64,000 nucleotides of DNA from Phascolarctos cinereus (Eukaryota > Chordata > Mammalia > Diprotodontia > Phascolarctidae): positions 592,001 to 656,000 of the forward strand of contig NW_018344336.1 of assembly GCF_002099425.1 (NCBI RefSeq). The letters run 5' to 3'. Each line of letters opens with the position of its first letter. The stretch's first letter is position 1. Below, in pieces: positions 47,941-60,735 of the stretch. The position numbers were made by a program, and so were the translations under genes. The notes below the pieces were generated by a model. That model made no database searches. It had not been told where the DNA came from and worked only from the letters and a program-made list of their open reading frames with translations.

Positions 47941-48178
47941 GGTCAGTGTTCTATCCTGGGCCCTCTTTTCTTCTCCCTCTATATTACTTCACTTGGTGAT
48001 CTCATCAGCTCCCATGGATTTAATGATCATCTCTATGCTGATGATTCTCTCAAATCTATGTATCCTGACCCAACTTCTCAGCTAACTTCCAATCTTGCAT
48101 CTCTAACTGCCTTTTAGACATCTCAAATTGGATGTCCTGTAGATATCTTAAACTCAACATGTCTTAAAAGGAATTCAT
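47941..48178 (+). mobile_element. L2 LINE fragment with YADD motif, forward
   Basis: One forward frame reads [19 protein letters not shown]. This holds the catalytic YADD of the L2 reverse transcriptase palm (about 48,034-48,045). Only about 240 bp survive between L1 copies. Confidence 0.8.
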
Positions 48179-51100
48179 TTAAAAAGTTTTAAAATTCATT
48201 TTGAAATTAAATACAACCCCCCACCCCACAAAAGAACATTTCCATATACAGAGCACAACATAAAGAGAGGATTCAATATAAAAACATAAATTTCCATTTT
48301 AGACTATTTAATTTTCCCCCCCCAAAAAAATGTAATAAATACTGCACATAGTTTTCAAAGCTACCTTGCTTTTCTTTGTTTCCTGCCAAGTTTTCTTTTA
48401 TTCCCCGTTGTGCACTTTTTATTGTTTCCACCCTTCCACCCCACCCTGCCCTAGAGAAGGCTACAATTGAACAAAAATGTGTGTGTGTATGTGTAAAATC
48501 ATACTATACATATATTTATCTGTTATTTTTCTGGAGGTGGATAGCATCTTCCTTCATTGGTCTTTTATAATTGGTTTAAGTATTTATGATACTTAAGATG
48601 AATTAGTCCTTCAAAGCTCTTGTTAAGGCAAAAATATCTCTTACTATGTACAATGTTCTCTTGATTCTGCTCATTTTACTTTTCATTATTTCATGTTAGT
48701 CTTTCCATGATTTTCTAAAATCAACCAGCTTATCATTTTTTATAGCATAGTAGTATTACATGACAATTATATACCACAACTTGTTTAGCCATTCCCCAAA
48801 TGAAAGACAGCTATCATTTTAGCCAATCTGATAGGTGTAAGATGATATCTCAAAGTTGTTTTAATTAGCATTTCTCTAATCAGTAATGGTTTGGAGCATA
48901 TTTTCATATGACTATATGTAGTTTTGATTTCTTCATTGAAAAACTGCCTGTTCATATCCTTTGACCATTTACCAATTGGGAAATGATTCATATTCTTATA
49001 AATTTGACTCAGTTCTCTGTATATTTGAGAAATGAAACCTTTATCTATAAAATTTTTCTCCCAATTTTCTGCTTTTCTTCTAATCTTGGCTACATTGGTT
49101 TTCTTTGTACAAAACCTTTTTAATTTAATGTAACCAAAATCATCCATTTTACACCTCATAATGCTCTCTATCTGTTCATAAATTCTTCTCCTATCCATAA
49201 GTCTGATAAGTAATATGTTCCATATTTTCCTAATTTTTTGTGATATCTCCCTTTATATCTAGGTCATGTATCCATTTTGACCATGTCTTGGTAAATGGTT
49301 TAAGATATTGCTCTATGCCCACTTTCTGCCAAACTGCTTTCCAGCTTTCCGAACAATTTTTTTTAAACCAAATAATGGATTCTTATCCTGAAAACTTAAA
49401 TCTTTACATGTGTCAAACACAAGGTAACTATAATCATTTATTACTGAGTATTTGCATGTCTACTCTGTTCCACTGATTTACTTTTCTGTTCCTTAGCCAA
49501 AACCAGATAGTTTTCTGCCTTATAATATAGTTTAAGATCTAGTGCTGCTAAACCTCCTTTCTTTATATTTTTTCATTAGTTTCTTTGAAATTCTTCACCT
49601 TCTGTTTTTCCAAATAAATTTTGTTATTATCTTTTAACTCAGTAAAATAAGTTTTTGATAATTTAATTGGGATGGCATTAAATAAATAGATTAGTTAGGC
49701 AAATTTGTTATTTTTATTATATTGACTTTGCCTATCCACGAACAATTAATATTTCTCCAGTTATTTAAATCTGACTTTATTTGACTAAAGAATATTGTAT
49801 AATTATATTCACATAGTTTCTAGATCTGTTCTAGCAGGTATACTCTCAGGTATTTTATATGGTCTATAGTTATTTTATTTTATTTTTCCTCCTTTATTTA
49901 TTTTACAGTTATTTTAAATGGGGTATCTCTTACTATATCTTCTTGCAGGGTTTTGTTGGTGATATAGAAAAATGCGAATGATTTATATGGGTTCATTTTA
50001 TATCCCACTACTTTGCTAAAATTATTCATTGTTTCAAACTGACTTTTTAGTTGAATCGTTAGGATTTTCCAAATATATCATCATATTATCTCTAAAAAGA
50101 GATAGTTTATTACCTCATTTCCCATTCTGATTCCTTCAACTTCTTTTCCCTCTCTTACTGATTTTGTTAGCATTTCAACAATATCGATTAATATTGGTGA
50201 TCATAATGTAGTTTCTCTGTTTATCTATTAATTAAATCTATTTTAGCTTTAAGTTTTGTCTGAAATCATGATTCCTACCCCTGTTTTTTTACATCGGCTG
50301 CAACATAATAAATTCTTCTTTAGCCCTTTATTTTAACTGTATGTATCTTTCATTTTAATTGTGTTTCTTGTAACAACACATTGTCAGATTCTGATTTTTA
50401 ATCCATTCTGCCATTTCTGTTTTATGGGTAACTTCATCCCATTCACATTCAAAGTTATAATAAGTAGTTGTGTATTTCCTTCCATCCTTTTTTCCCCTCA
50501 CTATTTATCCTTCTCACACTATTTACCCTATCCCTACTGATGGGTGTAATTTACTTCTATCCACTTGCCTTCCCTGCCTTCCTATTCCTTAATCTCACCT
50601 GTCTAAAAGTCTCTCCTTTATCCTCTCTCCTCACTCTGTATAAGTCCTTTCCTTATCCTATCCCCTCACCTTCCTATTTCTTTATAAATTTAGAAGACTT
50701 TCATGCCCTTCTAGGTGTATGTGATTCACTCTTTAGCTCAGTTACAATGTGAGTAGGATTCCAGCACTAGCAGCCCTTCACCCTGACCTGCTTCCTCTGT
50801 AACAGTTCTTCCACTCATGCCTCATTTATATAACTACTCCATTTTACCTCTCCCTACCCATTTTTATTTTTTAGAATCATCCCATTATACTCATCATACT
50901 CAACTCAACTTCAAGCTTTTTATCAGTGTATGATCTTTCAAATTAATCAAGTAATGATAACAAGCTTAAGAGTACAGATAACATTTGCCCATATCAAATG
51001 TAAACAGTTCAGCCTATTGAGTCACTTATAATTGTTCTTTAATGTTTACCTTATGTTTCTCCTTGATCAGATTTTCCACTGAGTTCTGGTCTTTTTGTCA

Positions 51101-52744
51101 GAAATACCTGAAAGTCTTTTAGTTCATTAAATGTCGTTTCTTTTTTTGTTTGTTTGTTTGTTTCTTTAGGATTATACTCAGATTTGCTGGATGAGTTACT
51201 TTTGGTCACAACCACAACAAATCGCAAGTTATTTGCTCTTCAAAATATAATGTTCCAAACCCTATGGTCTTTTAAAGTAGAAGCCAATAAGTCTTGTGTT
51301 ATTCTGATTGTAGCTCTACAGTATTTAATTATTTTTCTTGTTGCTGATAATATTTTCTCCTTAACCTAGGAGCCTTGAAACTTGGCTTTAATATTCCTGT
51401 AAATTTTCATCTTAGTATCTCTTTCATGTGCTAATTGATGGATTTTTTCTACTTCAATTTTACCCTCTTGTCCTAGTACTTCAGGGCAATTTTCCTTAAT
51501 AATTTTTTGTATTATCATATTTAGATTTTGCTAATCATAATTTTCAGGTAGTCCAACAATTCTTATATTGTCTCTCCTCTATCTGTTCTCCAGATTAGCT
51601 GCTTTTCTAATGAAATGTTTCACATTCTCTTCTATTTTTTCATTGTTCTGATTTTGTTGTATTATTTTTTGGTGTCTTATAACATCACTGGCTTCTCCTT
51701 GCCCAGTTCCAGCTTTTAAGGCATTATTTTCTTCCTTAAGTTTTTGGATCTCTTTTTCCAATTGCTTGACTTTCATAATTTTCTTGATTTTCTTGGACTA
51801 CTCTTATTTTTTTCCCCTAATTTTTCCTTAATTTTTCTCATTTGATTTTTAAAGTCCATTTTAAGCTTTTCCAGGAACTCTTTTTGGGTTTTTGACCATT
51901 TGGCATTTTTCTTTAAAGTAGGAGTGTTGGGTTTTTTTGTTTGTTTCTTTGATTTTTAGCTTCACTATCTTCTTTGGAGTATGCACCCAGATGTTCTCTG
52001 TCTTCGTAGTAGCTACCTATAGTCAGGCTGTTTCCCCTCTGCTTACTCATTTTTATTCTTAAGTGTCTTATTATTATAGTCAAGTTCTAGTCCCCAGGTG
52101 TGGGGGATGATGCCTCAGGCTTTAGGTTTTATATATGGTTGTTTTCTAAGCTCTGTCTGGGAGCCCATCCTTGGGCACTCCTCTCCACCCCTGAGCCACA
52201 GCTAGGGCCCCTAGCTATGCAGTCACTGAAGACACTCTTGTTCCCTGCATCCCTCTTGTGGCTAGCAACTTCAGCTCACCCCTCTGCCCTGGAATTGAAA
52301 CTGAAACTAGGGATTCCACTTTCCTGGGAGAGCCCACAGCCAGCAGAGTCTCCATGCCTTTGCTACCACATTCACCAGGTGTGTACTCACTCCTTCTTCT
52401 CACCCACAGCTACAGCCCTGGTCAGCACACTTGTGACAGAAGAGAATTTTTCAATCTTCCCCTTCTCAGCTTTCCAACCCCAACACTGTCAGTAAGGTGA
52501 AAATTTCTGCTGCCAAGGCTGCCACGTGCCCCTAGAACTTGTGGCCTGGAGGTGTTTACACTTTGGTCACGCCAGCCCTCTGCCCTTGAAGGTCCTCTCA
52601 AGTTGTCTTAGGAGGATAACTGCTTTACCCCAACTTTTAATTATTTCTGCCACTCAAAGTTCCCTTTGAGGCAATATTTTTATTATGTTTGCGGAAGAAT
52701 TTTGTAGAGCCTGGTGTTTCTCATTTTATTCTGCCATCTTCCCC
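48179..52744 (-). mobile_element. Old L1, reverse strand, 3'UTR to 5' end, internally deleted
   Basis: 48,180-48,570 is a 3'UTR of the type also seen at 34,690-35,060. ORF2 C-terminal sequence follows; the 48,785-49,198 reverse frame has YIKLKRFCTKKTNVAKIRRK. Thumb and palm sequence continues to about 50,215. There is then a jump into the ORF2 start (about 50,230-50,460), the inter-ORF tract, ORF1 (about 51,000-51,960) with a Lys/Glu coil frame at 51,579-51,776, and a GC-richer 5'UTR ending in reverse at GGGGAAGATGGCAG. The N-terminal half of the reverse transcriptase is missing. No complete ORF. Confidence 0.75.
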
Positions 52745-53692
52745 AAAAAAGAACTCATTATCTTTCTCCCTAAACCTTCCTCCCATGATACCTTTCCTAT
52801 TACTATAGATGGCAACACCATCCTTCCAGTCTTCAGGCTCACAGCCTGGAAGTCATTCTGGACTCCTCATTCTCTCTCATCCTCCATATCCAAACTGTTG
52901 GCAAGGTTTGTTGATTTCACTTTTGGAACGACTTTCAAATCCAACCTCCTCTTCTCTGACATTGCCACCACTCTGGTGCAGACCCTTATCACCTCACACT
53001 ATTGCAATAGCTGCTGATGGGTCTGCTTGCCTCAAGTCTCTCCCTACTCTAGTCCACCCCCCATTCAGCCACTAAATTGATTTTCCTAAAAGGTAGGTCC
53101 TATGATGTGTCACACACACACACACATACACACACACACCCCTCAATAAACTCCAGTAACTCCCCATTGCCTCCAGGGTCCAATAAAACATCCTCTGTAT
53201 GGCATCAAAGCCTTTCATAACCTAGCCCCCTCCTACCCTTTTAATCTTTTTACGCCTTGTACTCTTTGTACTTTATACACCTTGTAGTCACCCTCCATAT
53301 ACTCTTTGATCCAGTGACACTGTCCTCCTTGCTGTTCCCTGAATAATACACTTCCTCTCTTGGCTCTGAGCAGTTTTTCTTTCTGGCCCCCATGCCTAGA
53401 ATGCCCTCCCTCCTCGTCTCTGTCCCTTGACTTTCCTGGCTTCCTTTAAGTCACAACTAACATCCTATCTTCCACTACAAACCTTTGTCAACTCTTTAAT
53501 TCTTGTGCCTTTCCTCTGTTCACCATTTCCTGTTTATCCTGTATACAGATTGTTTATTCTTGTATGTTTGTTTTGTTCTCCATTAGACTGTGAGCTCCCT
53601 GAGGGCTCTGTCTTTTTTCTCCTTTTGTATCCCCAGTGCTTAACCCAGTGTTTGGTATGGTAGGTGCTTAATAAATGTGTATTGACTGACAA
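52745..53692 (+). mobile_element. L2 LINE 3' part, forward
   Basis: GAACTCATTATCTTTCTCCC, CACTATTGCAATAGCTGC, AGTAACTCCCCATTGCC, GAATGCCCTCCCTCC, GAGCTCCCTGAGGGC and GGTGCTTAATAAATGTG give the L2 order up to its 3' terminus. A CA microsatellite (53,109-53,139) lies inside. The longest of the L2 3' copies here. Confidence 0.85.
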
Positions 53693-53870
53693 GTGTGGGA
53701 TGCAGAAATCCACCAAGTCTGAGGGGACTGGATTCCGTGTGTCTAAGGCATTTTATACCCTTGGATGATCAGGAAGCTGCTTCAGGGAAGCCAGGGCCAA
53801 TCAAATCCCAGGGCTGGCTTTCTTCTAGGTCTTCCCCATGCTGGCTGGAGTTTGGGGGATAGGGATAAGG

Positions 53871-54069
53871 CAGGGGTGGGGGGCCTTCAGCCTCGAGGAC
53901 ACATGTGGCCTTCTAGGTCCTCTGGTGCGGCCTTTTGACTGAGTCCAAGTTGTACATAACAAATCCTTTTATTGAGGGGATTTGTTCTATGAAGTTTGGA
54001 TTCAGTCAAAGGGCTGTACTTGAGGACCTAGAGGATGTGGCCTCCAGGCCACAGGTTCCCCACCCCCTG
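53871..54069. mobile_element. hAT MITE, complete palindromic copy
   Basis: Ends CAGGGGTGGGG and CCCCACCCCCTG. The element is nearly one long inverted repeat: GGCCTTCTAGGTCCTC at the left pairs with GAGGACCTAGAGG at the right, around GGGGATTTGTTC. The 8-bp flanks GGATAAGG and GGATGAGG differ at one base, confirming a hAT insertion. Confidence 0.9.
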
Positions 54070-54240
54070 GGATGAGGAATGAAGCTTCATCAAGGAACCT
54101 GTGGCCAATCAGGTCCTGGGGGCAGCTCTTTCTTCTTTTGGGTAAAATCTCCCACGTTGTGGGTATGAGGAAAGAGGTTGAGTCAGGGAAATTCTGGTTA
54201 AATGCTTCTAGAACTTTTATGGGACAGTCCTTCTGGCCTA

Positions 54241-54940
54241 GGTAGTACTAAGGTGAAGGGTGGAAAAGTGAAAAAAAAAAACAGAATAAAAATGTGGAAG
54301 AAGACAAAATTCAGAAATCCTAAGCCTTTTCTCCACCCATTTGGATGGACCAAGTCTCAAATTTCCTTATGTGGTCCATGTAACCACATGATTCCAGATC
54401 TCTTAATGAGCCTCAATTTGAAGTGGTTATGATGATCTGGAGCAGCTCAAGGAACACCAGGGCCACAGAATGGACATTTCTGTCCCACTCAACAATTCAT
54501 CACATATCAGGGCCATTGGTAGTAAAGTAGCCAAGATATCATAAGCCTTTCGCATGCAGCCTATCCTGGGATCTAAGTCAATACCGAATCTTAACCTGTA
54601 CAGAAACCCGCTCAAAATTCCCTTGACTGATTTTTGAAACCTTTCCCCTCCTTGATATCTACATCATTGGAATGATGCGGAATCTTTGCCCCCTTAGAGG
54701 TCTTTGTGGCAGGGTTGCTCCCTTCTTCCACTGTGGTTAAATAAGAACTCTTCTGCACTGACATCCAGTGACTCAGAATTGCCAGTATGTCAACTAAAGA
54801 ATCCCTTTTTCCATGTCAATCCCATCATATACTGTTATCTCTTTCACGTTGTGACTTTCCCCATCATGGTTTTGATGTATTGTGGGTTGGCATAAGAAAT
54901 TAAGTGGTAATTTTGGGGAGTTTTGTGTAAGCTGCATCCA
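54241..54940. other. Interior of the retroviral fossil with no recognised domain
   Basis: No domain could be identified on either strand. By position between the left end and pol it would be the 3' part of the provirus, but nothing here shows env. Confidence 0.35.
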
Positions 54941-56247
54941 ACACATGAAAGCCAGCAGACAACACAGAAAAAGTTTAGAAACTCAGAAATGCATTAAATA
55001 TATGTATAGTAGCATTGTACAATGTTAACCCAAATTTTACAATAAAGTCCTATAAACACCTCATAAAAGAAAAAGAAAAAAAATCAAACTTCTCTGGTGT
55101 GAAGGGAGGACCAAAACATTTTACATGGATTTTCCCAGATCATGGGGTTGTTGCACCCCTAACCCTTGCGATGTGGGACAGTTCCACCTCCTCTGTGCAA
55201 TTAGAAAGCAAGATACCAGGTACTCTGACTGGTATATGGAACACGGGCTGAAAAAGTTGATCTTGTCCTTAGGGGGACTCATATGATCATCTGCCCAGCA
55301 AAGAATGGCATCACCACCCCAAGGTCCAAGGTGGCACTAGATGCACTCCACTCCTCAACTTCTGCTGTTCTTGTAACAGCTCTAACCTGATCGGTTTGCA
55401 CATAGTGTCTCTGATGGGTAATAACACGCCCCCATAAACAATTACATGCAGTGGAAAGCATTGCCAGAATTCTTCCATTGGTACTGATGCCAAAGGGAAG
55501 GGCCTTTCATCGTCTGGTCCTATGTTCTCAAAGCCCCAGACCACCAGGACCACCTCCCAGGAATTAGATGAAGTTCTTTTCTGCCCCATTCCTCAAGGCT
55601 TTTTCACTTGCCAGCCATAACAGCCTGGAGCTCAGCCCACTGGGAAGACTTGACAGGACCCATGTTCCCCAGGGTATCCCTTGTTACCGGATTAATAAGT
55701 CCAATTGTATATGTCTCTCTTAGAATGGAGGGAACCATAGATCAGCCAGACAAAATGATACTCTTTGAGAACCAGGTCCTTATAGTCAGAGACGTGTTGG
55801 ACCAGTGGAGGAGGCAGCTTCCAAGGTTTAGACTGGAGGCCTCAGTCTCTGGTTATATGACTGTGTGTCAGAGGCAAGCAAGTACTTTTCAAAAGCAGTA
55901 TAGCGAGTGGCTGCTTTGGGATAATTGGTGTTCCAGACACCCGCTAGTCATTTATTCTAGTCATGTCTTTGTCCCTCCCAATGGCTCCACTATGTCTGGT
56001 CTTTATGGAGAGAAACAGCCAAAAAAACGTGCCTTGCTGAGTCCTAAGTGCCCAAGGGGAGAAACTTGTGGACAGACTTGTGCTTTATATCTTCCAGGGC
56101 AACAGTATCTTCTGGGCCTCACTTGAATGAGGCAGACTTTCACGTGATTTCGTAAGTGGGAGTCATCAGGATACTCAGATGGGGAATATAGGTTTCCTAA
56201 AACCAGAAGAATCCAATAATGTGCTTCCTTCTCACATCTTAGAGGAA

Positions 56248-56513
56248 AGAAGGCTGCTAGGTGATGCAGTGATTAGAGTGCTGGACCTTGAAGCAGAAAG
56301 ACCTGAGTTCAAATCTGGCCTTAGATGTTCACTAGTTGTGTGACTCTGGGAAAGTCATTTGACCTCTGTCTGCCTCAGTTTCTGAAACTGTAAAATGGGA
56401 ATAATAATAGCACTTACCTCCTAGCATTGTTGTGAGGATCAAATGAAATATCTGTGTAAGTACTTAGCACAGTGCCTGCTACGTGGTCAGTGCTTATTAA
56501 ATGCTTGCTTCCT
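56248..56513 (+). mobile_element. tRNA-derived SINE with MIR3/THER1-type 3' half
   Basis: Head GGCTGCTAGGTGATGCAG, box B GAGTTCAAATCTGG, core CTAGTTGTGTGACTCTGG, CTGTAAAATGGGAATAATAA, GGATCAAATGAAATATC, and the end GCACAGTGCCTGC. It lies inside the retroviral fossil. Confidence 0.8.
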
Positions 56514-57420
56514 TTTCTCCCTCCCTGCCTTCCTTCTGTACTACACCTGGAATCTGCTGGGTTTTCCCTACCCTCTGTATTGCCCCAAACTTGACTGAAT
56601 TGGCTGGGGCCTGGATTTTCGTAGAGATGATTTCCCACCCTTTGTCTGTTATATGGACCGTCATCTGATCTGGAGTTTCTGGCCCAGTAAAAATTACATC
56701 ATCAGTGTCATCAGGAAAAGGGAGCCCTCTTTCAGGTCTCTGCCCACTATAATGCAGCAGTATGAGGGAAAGTATGAGAGAGAGCCTTGGGGAAGGATGG
56801 TGCTTTGGACTCCTTTCCAAGTGAAAGAAAACTGCTCCTGAATTGTCTTAGCCACAAATATAGAGGGGAAAAAAGCATTGGCAAGGTGGATAGCCCCGTA
56901 CCACTCACACTTGACCTGGGTTGCCTGGTCTCCAACAGTGAGGAGGTCAGGCAGGAATAGCTGTAGAGATGAGAAGCTATAAGGATGACTTTGTTCATCT
57001 CCCTTTACCAAGCTACCAGATTCCACCTGCTTTTCTCACAGGTAGCACAGGGTTGTTGTAAGGGGAGCTGGTATAGCAAACTACTCCAGTTTCCTTCATT
57101 TGCATCTTTATTAGAGAAAAAAAAAATATCTTTTACCCTCCTGGTGACTTGATATTGTATGGAGTTAACTACATGGGATGGCTTGGGTAACTCTAAGGGT
57201 TTCCATTTGACCGTACCCACAGTAACATGCCTACAGGTTGGTTGCTGTTTGCCCTTTGCTTTCCAAGAGGACTGTGAAAGGGCCTGATACCGAACAAATA
57301 CTGCAGCCATAATGCTTCTCTTCCCTCCCATCTCTGCTCTCTGTAAGTAGCTCAAGCACACACAGTGGGTTGCACATGCAGCTCTTAGCGCTGATTGAGT
57401 GTTGACCTCCTTGAAAGCCA

Positions 57421-57482
57421 ATCAATTAATCAATCATCACCTATTAATTGCTTGCTATGTGCTAGGTGCTGTGAACATTGAA
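57421..57482 (-). mobile_element. L2 3' end fragment
   Basis: AATCAATCATCACCTATTAA and GCTATGTGCTAGGTGCTGTG match the reversed L2 terminus. Confidence 0.55.
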
Positions 57483-57699
57483 AAGACAGAACACAGAAGG
57501 GACATGCAACAAGGCCACAGAAGTACTGGGTTTCCCTCTTTCCCCCCTCCTCTATCCCTCCTTCCTCTCCACCCTCAAGCAAACCAGTTTGGTCTGGTCA
57601 GCAAGGCACAATAACTTTACTGGCACAGAAGACTTAAGAGGCCAGGGGGGCTGGGAATTTTCAAGCTCCTAGGTAACAAGGAGCCTGCATTAGGAGAAT

Positions 57700-58080
57700 G
57701 GGGGGGGAAGGAGGAGGGGTAGGCAATCAGTTGCCAGGGGCAGCTTTGGCCTAGGTACCCAAGATTGGTGGAGGGGGTGGGGAATGGAAGTCGAGCCAGG
57801 GAGGCTGCAGCCAATCAGAGCCCAGAAGCAGTTTTGTTCTCAGCCTATTCCTTGTTGGTTGGGAAGGTTTGGACGGGTTGGGGCGGGGGGCGCTTTGGAG
57901 AGTGCATTAGAGAATCTGGGGCCAATCAGGTGTCAGAGACAGCGCTGTCCTCAACCAAGCCAGTGCTGCAGCCAGAGGGAGGGAGAAAGGGAGGAGAGGG
58001 GGGAGCTGTGTCTGGGAAGGCGAGACTGAGACGGGAGCCAATCAGAGAGCAGAGTCAGCTTTGTCTTCTTTGAGGTAGAG
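57700..58080. repeat. CCAAT-bearing tandem units, about 100 bp
   Basis: GGCAATCAG (57,722), GCCAATCAGAG (about 57,809), GCCAATCAGG (about 57,921) and GCCAATCAGAG (about 58,037) recur with a following CAG(A/G)GGCAG-like motif and a TTTTGTTCTC/TTTGGCC tail. Related units occur at 53,780-53,865 and 54,070-54,130. Tandem CCAAT units are common in retroviral U3 enhancers. Confidence 0.7.
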
Positions 58081-58196
58081 CATCCTCTGATTGTGTGAGG
58101 GTGAAGCTGCGCCTGGGAAGCAGGGCTCCGCTACACCTCCGAGAGGGTGCTGGCTTCTTTCTTTCCTTCTTTCTTTTTCTGTTTTTCTTTTCTTTT

Positions 58197-59280
58197 ATGT
58201 GCTCAGTGGGTCAAAATATTGGGAAGGACAGGTGAATTTAATGATCAGTGCCAAAATATAGTTCTGCTTCTCTAGACACCAGTGTATTTAGATCAGCACA
58301 AAGGTGATGCGCTAAATGAAAGCATAGATCCGGAGCCACTCAGCCAGAGAGAAAAAGGGAAAATAGAGTCAGGGGCGTTTAGGGTTGGAGTCGCAGGCGG
58401 AGGTGGAGGCGAGGCGGAAGCCCAAGGCGATTCTGAGCCCTAGGCGATTCTGTGTCATAGAAATATTGTACAGCCTGGAGCAGGTAAGGCTTGTTGCTCG
58501 ATGCTATTGATAATGACTGGGTAGCCTTTCGGGGGGGTGGGGGGTGGGGGGTGTTATAAACAGTGGATTTAAAAGAGTCTCTTTGTGCTTGTAAATCATT
58601 GTCATGCTAAGACACATGTGCAGTGTGATAAAATACAGATGGGTAATGAAAAGAAGAAAATCTTGGGGGAAAAGGGCGTTAGAAGATCGATTATCAGGAC
58701 TGGGGCGGTCCAGTCATTAGGATGTCTGGTACGTGAGACGATTTTCAAGGGATAAGGCTGGAGGCTGGATAGAGTTTAGAATGGAGAATTTCTGTGCTGG
58801 TATGGCAGTCTTGATGCCGAATGTCAAAATTGAGAGTTCGCAGAAAAAAAAAAAAAACAGAATATCAGACAGGGGAGCGCATGTAGAACGTAGGATGTCT
58901 GAGCTTAGAGGAAAATTAGAACCAAGAGTGCCTGAGCTGGCTGGGGCTCAAGGATTTGGAATGTGAGAGGTAAGAGGGACTTGAGAACCCACAAAACGAT
59001 AGATGGACTGCGGCTGATTCGTCTGATTGTTTGATTCTTTGGGACATTAGCACACAGAATGTTAAGCCTGGGAGAAACCCCAGAGAAGAGAATGTCAGAA
59101 CTGGCATGTAGAACAAAGGCTTCTGAGATCTCAGAAAGCCCTTAGATCATACAATGGCCGAAGTAGGAGTGGCTCTAAGAGACGAGGCTTTCAGAATATA
59201 GATTGCTGGATCTGGGAAAGGCCTGAAAACACAGAAAATTGAATGTCGCATCTTGGAAGGAGTGTGTGTTTGTGTGTGTG

Positions 59281-59328
<48 letters not shown>

Positions 59329-59331
59329 TTA
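58197..59331. repeat. Tandem macro-repeat, unit A
   Basis: It starts ATGTGCTCAG and holds the ordered landmarks ACAGGTGAATTTA, CACAAAGGTGATGCG, CCACTCAGCCAGAG, GATTTAAAAGAGTCTC and GCAGTGTGATAAA. It is followed by a field of TAGAATGTCTGAGC-like minisatellite units (58,730-59,240) and a TG microsatellite. Units B and C repeat these landmarks. Function and origin unknown. Confidence 0.7.
59262..59326. repeat. TG microsatellite
   Basis: A (GT)n run of about 60 bp with minor interruptions near its start. Confidence 0.95.
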
Positions 59332-60132
59332 ATGTGCTCAGGCGTCCAAGGTGTGGGGAGGGAGGAGGAAATTTAAAAAGCAATAATGACGTACATGGTA
59401 TGAGATGCAAGGTATATTTCAATACAGTTCATATCAATATAATGATGATTCTGTGAATTAAAATTCAGGTCTTGGTCCAGACAGCCAAAAAAAGGAGAAA
59501 ATATTTCGTGTATCTGGCGGAGGAAAAAAAAAGCAGAAACCTAACAGAAAAAGGAGTTCCTCGCACTGCGTTATTGATGACTGCTATTAGTATTCCTATA
59601 ATTTGTCATAGTAAATGGGGAGTGTTTATAGAAACCAATGAGGTGTTAAATGTACACTATTTAAAAGGATGTCTTTTTTTCATTTTTAAATTCTTGTATT
59701 GGTAAGTCATATTTGCAATGTAATAAGATTTTTTAAAAACTCAAAAGAAAAAAAAGCCTAGAATATCATAGAAGGCTATAGCCTTCGCATATAGAATTAC
59801 AGGGCCATGAAGGACCTTAGAACATAGAGTGTCTGGGCTTGAATGCGCATGTCAAGGGAGAATTTTGGAGCTGGTAGAAAGCTTAAAATGGAGAATTTCA
59901 GAACTGAAGGGGCAATCAGGGGCTCTCTGTGTCTGAACTGGGAATGGATGTTAAAGTCAGAATACCTGGCCTGGGAAAGTACTTAGAATGTAGAATGTCT
60001 GAGCTTGGAGGAGATTTAGAATCAAGAATTCCTGAGCTGGATAGGGCCCTAGAAAACATTTCACAGGTGGGAGGGATCTCAGAACACAAATAGTGTGAGA
60101 TGGTCAGAGCCTGAGAACCCAGAATTTTGACA

Positions 60133-60405
60133 GGCAAGTAGATGGATTGCTGGGCCTGGGGTCAGTAAGATGTGATTTCAAATCTGGCCTCAGACACTTC
60201 CTAGCTGTGTAACCTTGGGCAAATCATTTAACCACTATTTGCCTCAGTTTCCTCATTTGTAAAATGGGGAAAATAACAGTACAGAAGTATATCATAGGGT
60301 TGTTGTGAGGATTCAATGAGACAGTATTTGTAAAAAAAAACACTTAACACAGTGCTTGGCACATAATAGCATTATATAAATGCTTATTCTCTTCTCTTCC
60401 CTTCC
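60133..60405 (+). mobile_element. tRNA-derived SINE with MIR3/THER1-type 3' half
   Basis: GGCAAGTAGATGGATTGC head, ATTTCAAATCTGGCC, CTAGCTGTGTAACCTTGGG, CCTCATTTGTAAAATGGGG, and GTTGTTGTGAGGATTCAATG, ending at the AGTGCTTGGCACATAATAG region. Same type as 56,248-56,513. Confidence 0.8.
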
Positions 60406-60505
60406 CCTGGAGCCTGTAGGACCTTAGATCATAGAATGTCAAGCTTGGAAATAGCCATAGAGTGAAAAATGTCAGACCTAGAAGGGGTTTCTAGAACATA
60501 GAATT

Positions 60506-60735
60506 CAGGGGTGGAGAACCTGTGGCCTTGAGGCCACATGTGGCCTTCTAGGTCCTCGGGTGCAGCTCTTTGACTGAGTCCAAGTTTTACAGAACAAATC
60601 CTTTTTTGAAGGGGGATTTGTTCTGTGAAGTTTGGATTCAGTCAAAGAGCCACACCCAAGGACCTACAGGAGATCGGTTCTGTGAAGTTTGTATTCAGTC
60701 AAAGGGCTGCACTTGAGGACCTAGAAGGCCACGTG
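60506..60735. mobile_element. hAT MITE (palindromic family), rearranged copy
   Basis: It starts CAGGGGTGGAGAACCTG and includes the centre GGGGGATTTGTTCTGTGAAG. The right arm is partly duplicated: TCTGTGAAGTTTGGATTCAG occurs once and TCTGTGAAGTTTGTATTCAG again about 65 bp later. The last bases of the right end are missing. Confidence 0.75.

Larger units (their letters stand above)
53695..58110 (-). mobile_element. Endogenous retrovirus fossil, ERV-L-like, reverse strand
   Basis: A broken provirus of about 4.4 kb. The two ends (about 53,695-54,240 and 57,490-58,110) share diverged units of about 100 bp built around CCAATC and are read as the two LTRs; pairing them is inference. Between them the reverse strand shows pol fragments: reverse transcriptase at about 56,700-57,100 (AIHLANAFF, QEQFSFTWKG, LPQG), RNase H-like sequence near 55,600 (QWAELQAV) and integrase-like sequence near 55,300-55,450. 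These features fit class III (ERV-L-like) pol, at moderate confidence. No gag or env was recognised. It is disabled by many breaks. A hAT MITE sits in one end and a SINE in pol; with the LTR divergence this points to an old insertion. Confidence 0.6.

Noticed and set aside
55608-56126. 172-codon forward open frame
   Set aside because: It runs antisense to the retroviral pol remains and shows no protein family resemblance, so it is treated as a chance frame, not a gene.
57765-58073. 102- and 81-codon overlapping frames
   Set aside because: They fall in the GC-rich CCAAT tandem units of the retroviral end and reflect repeat composition.
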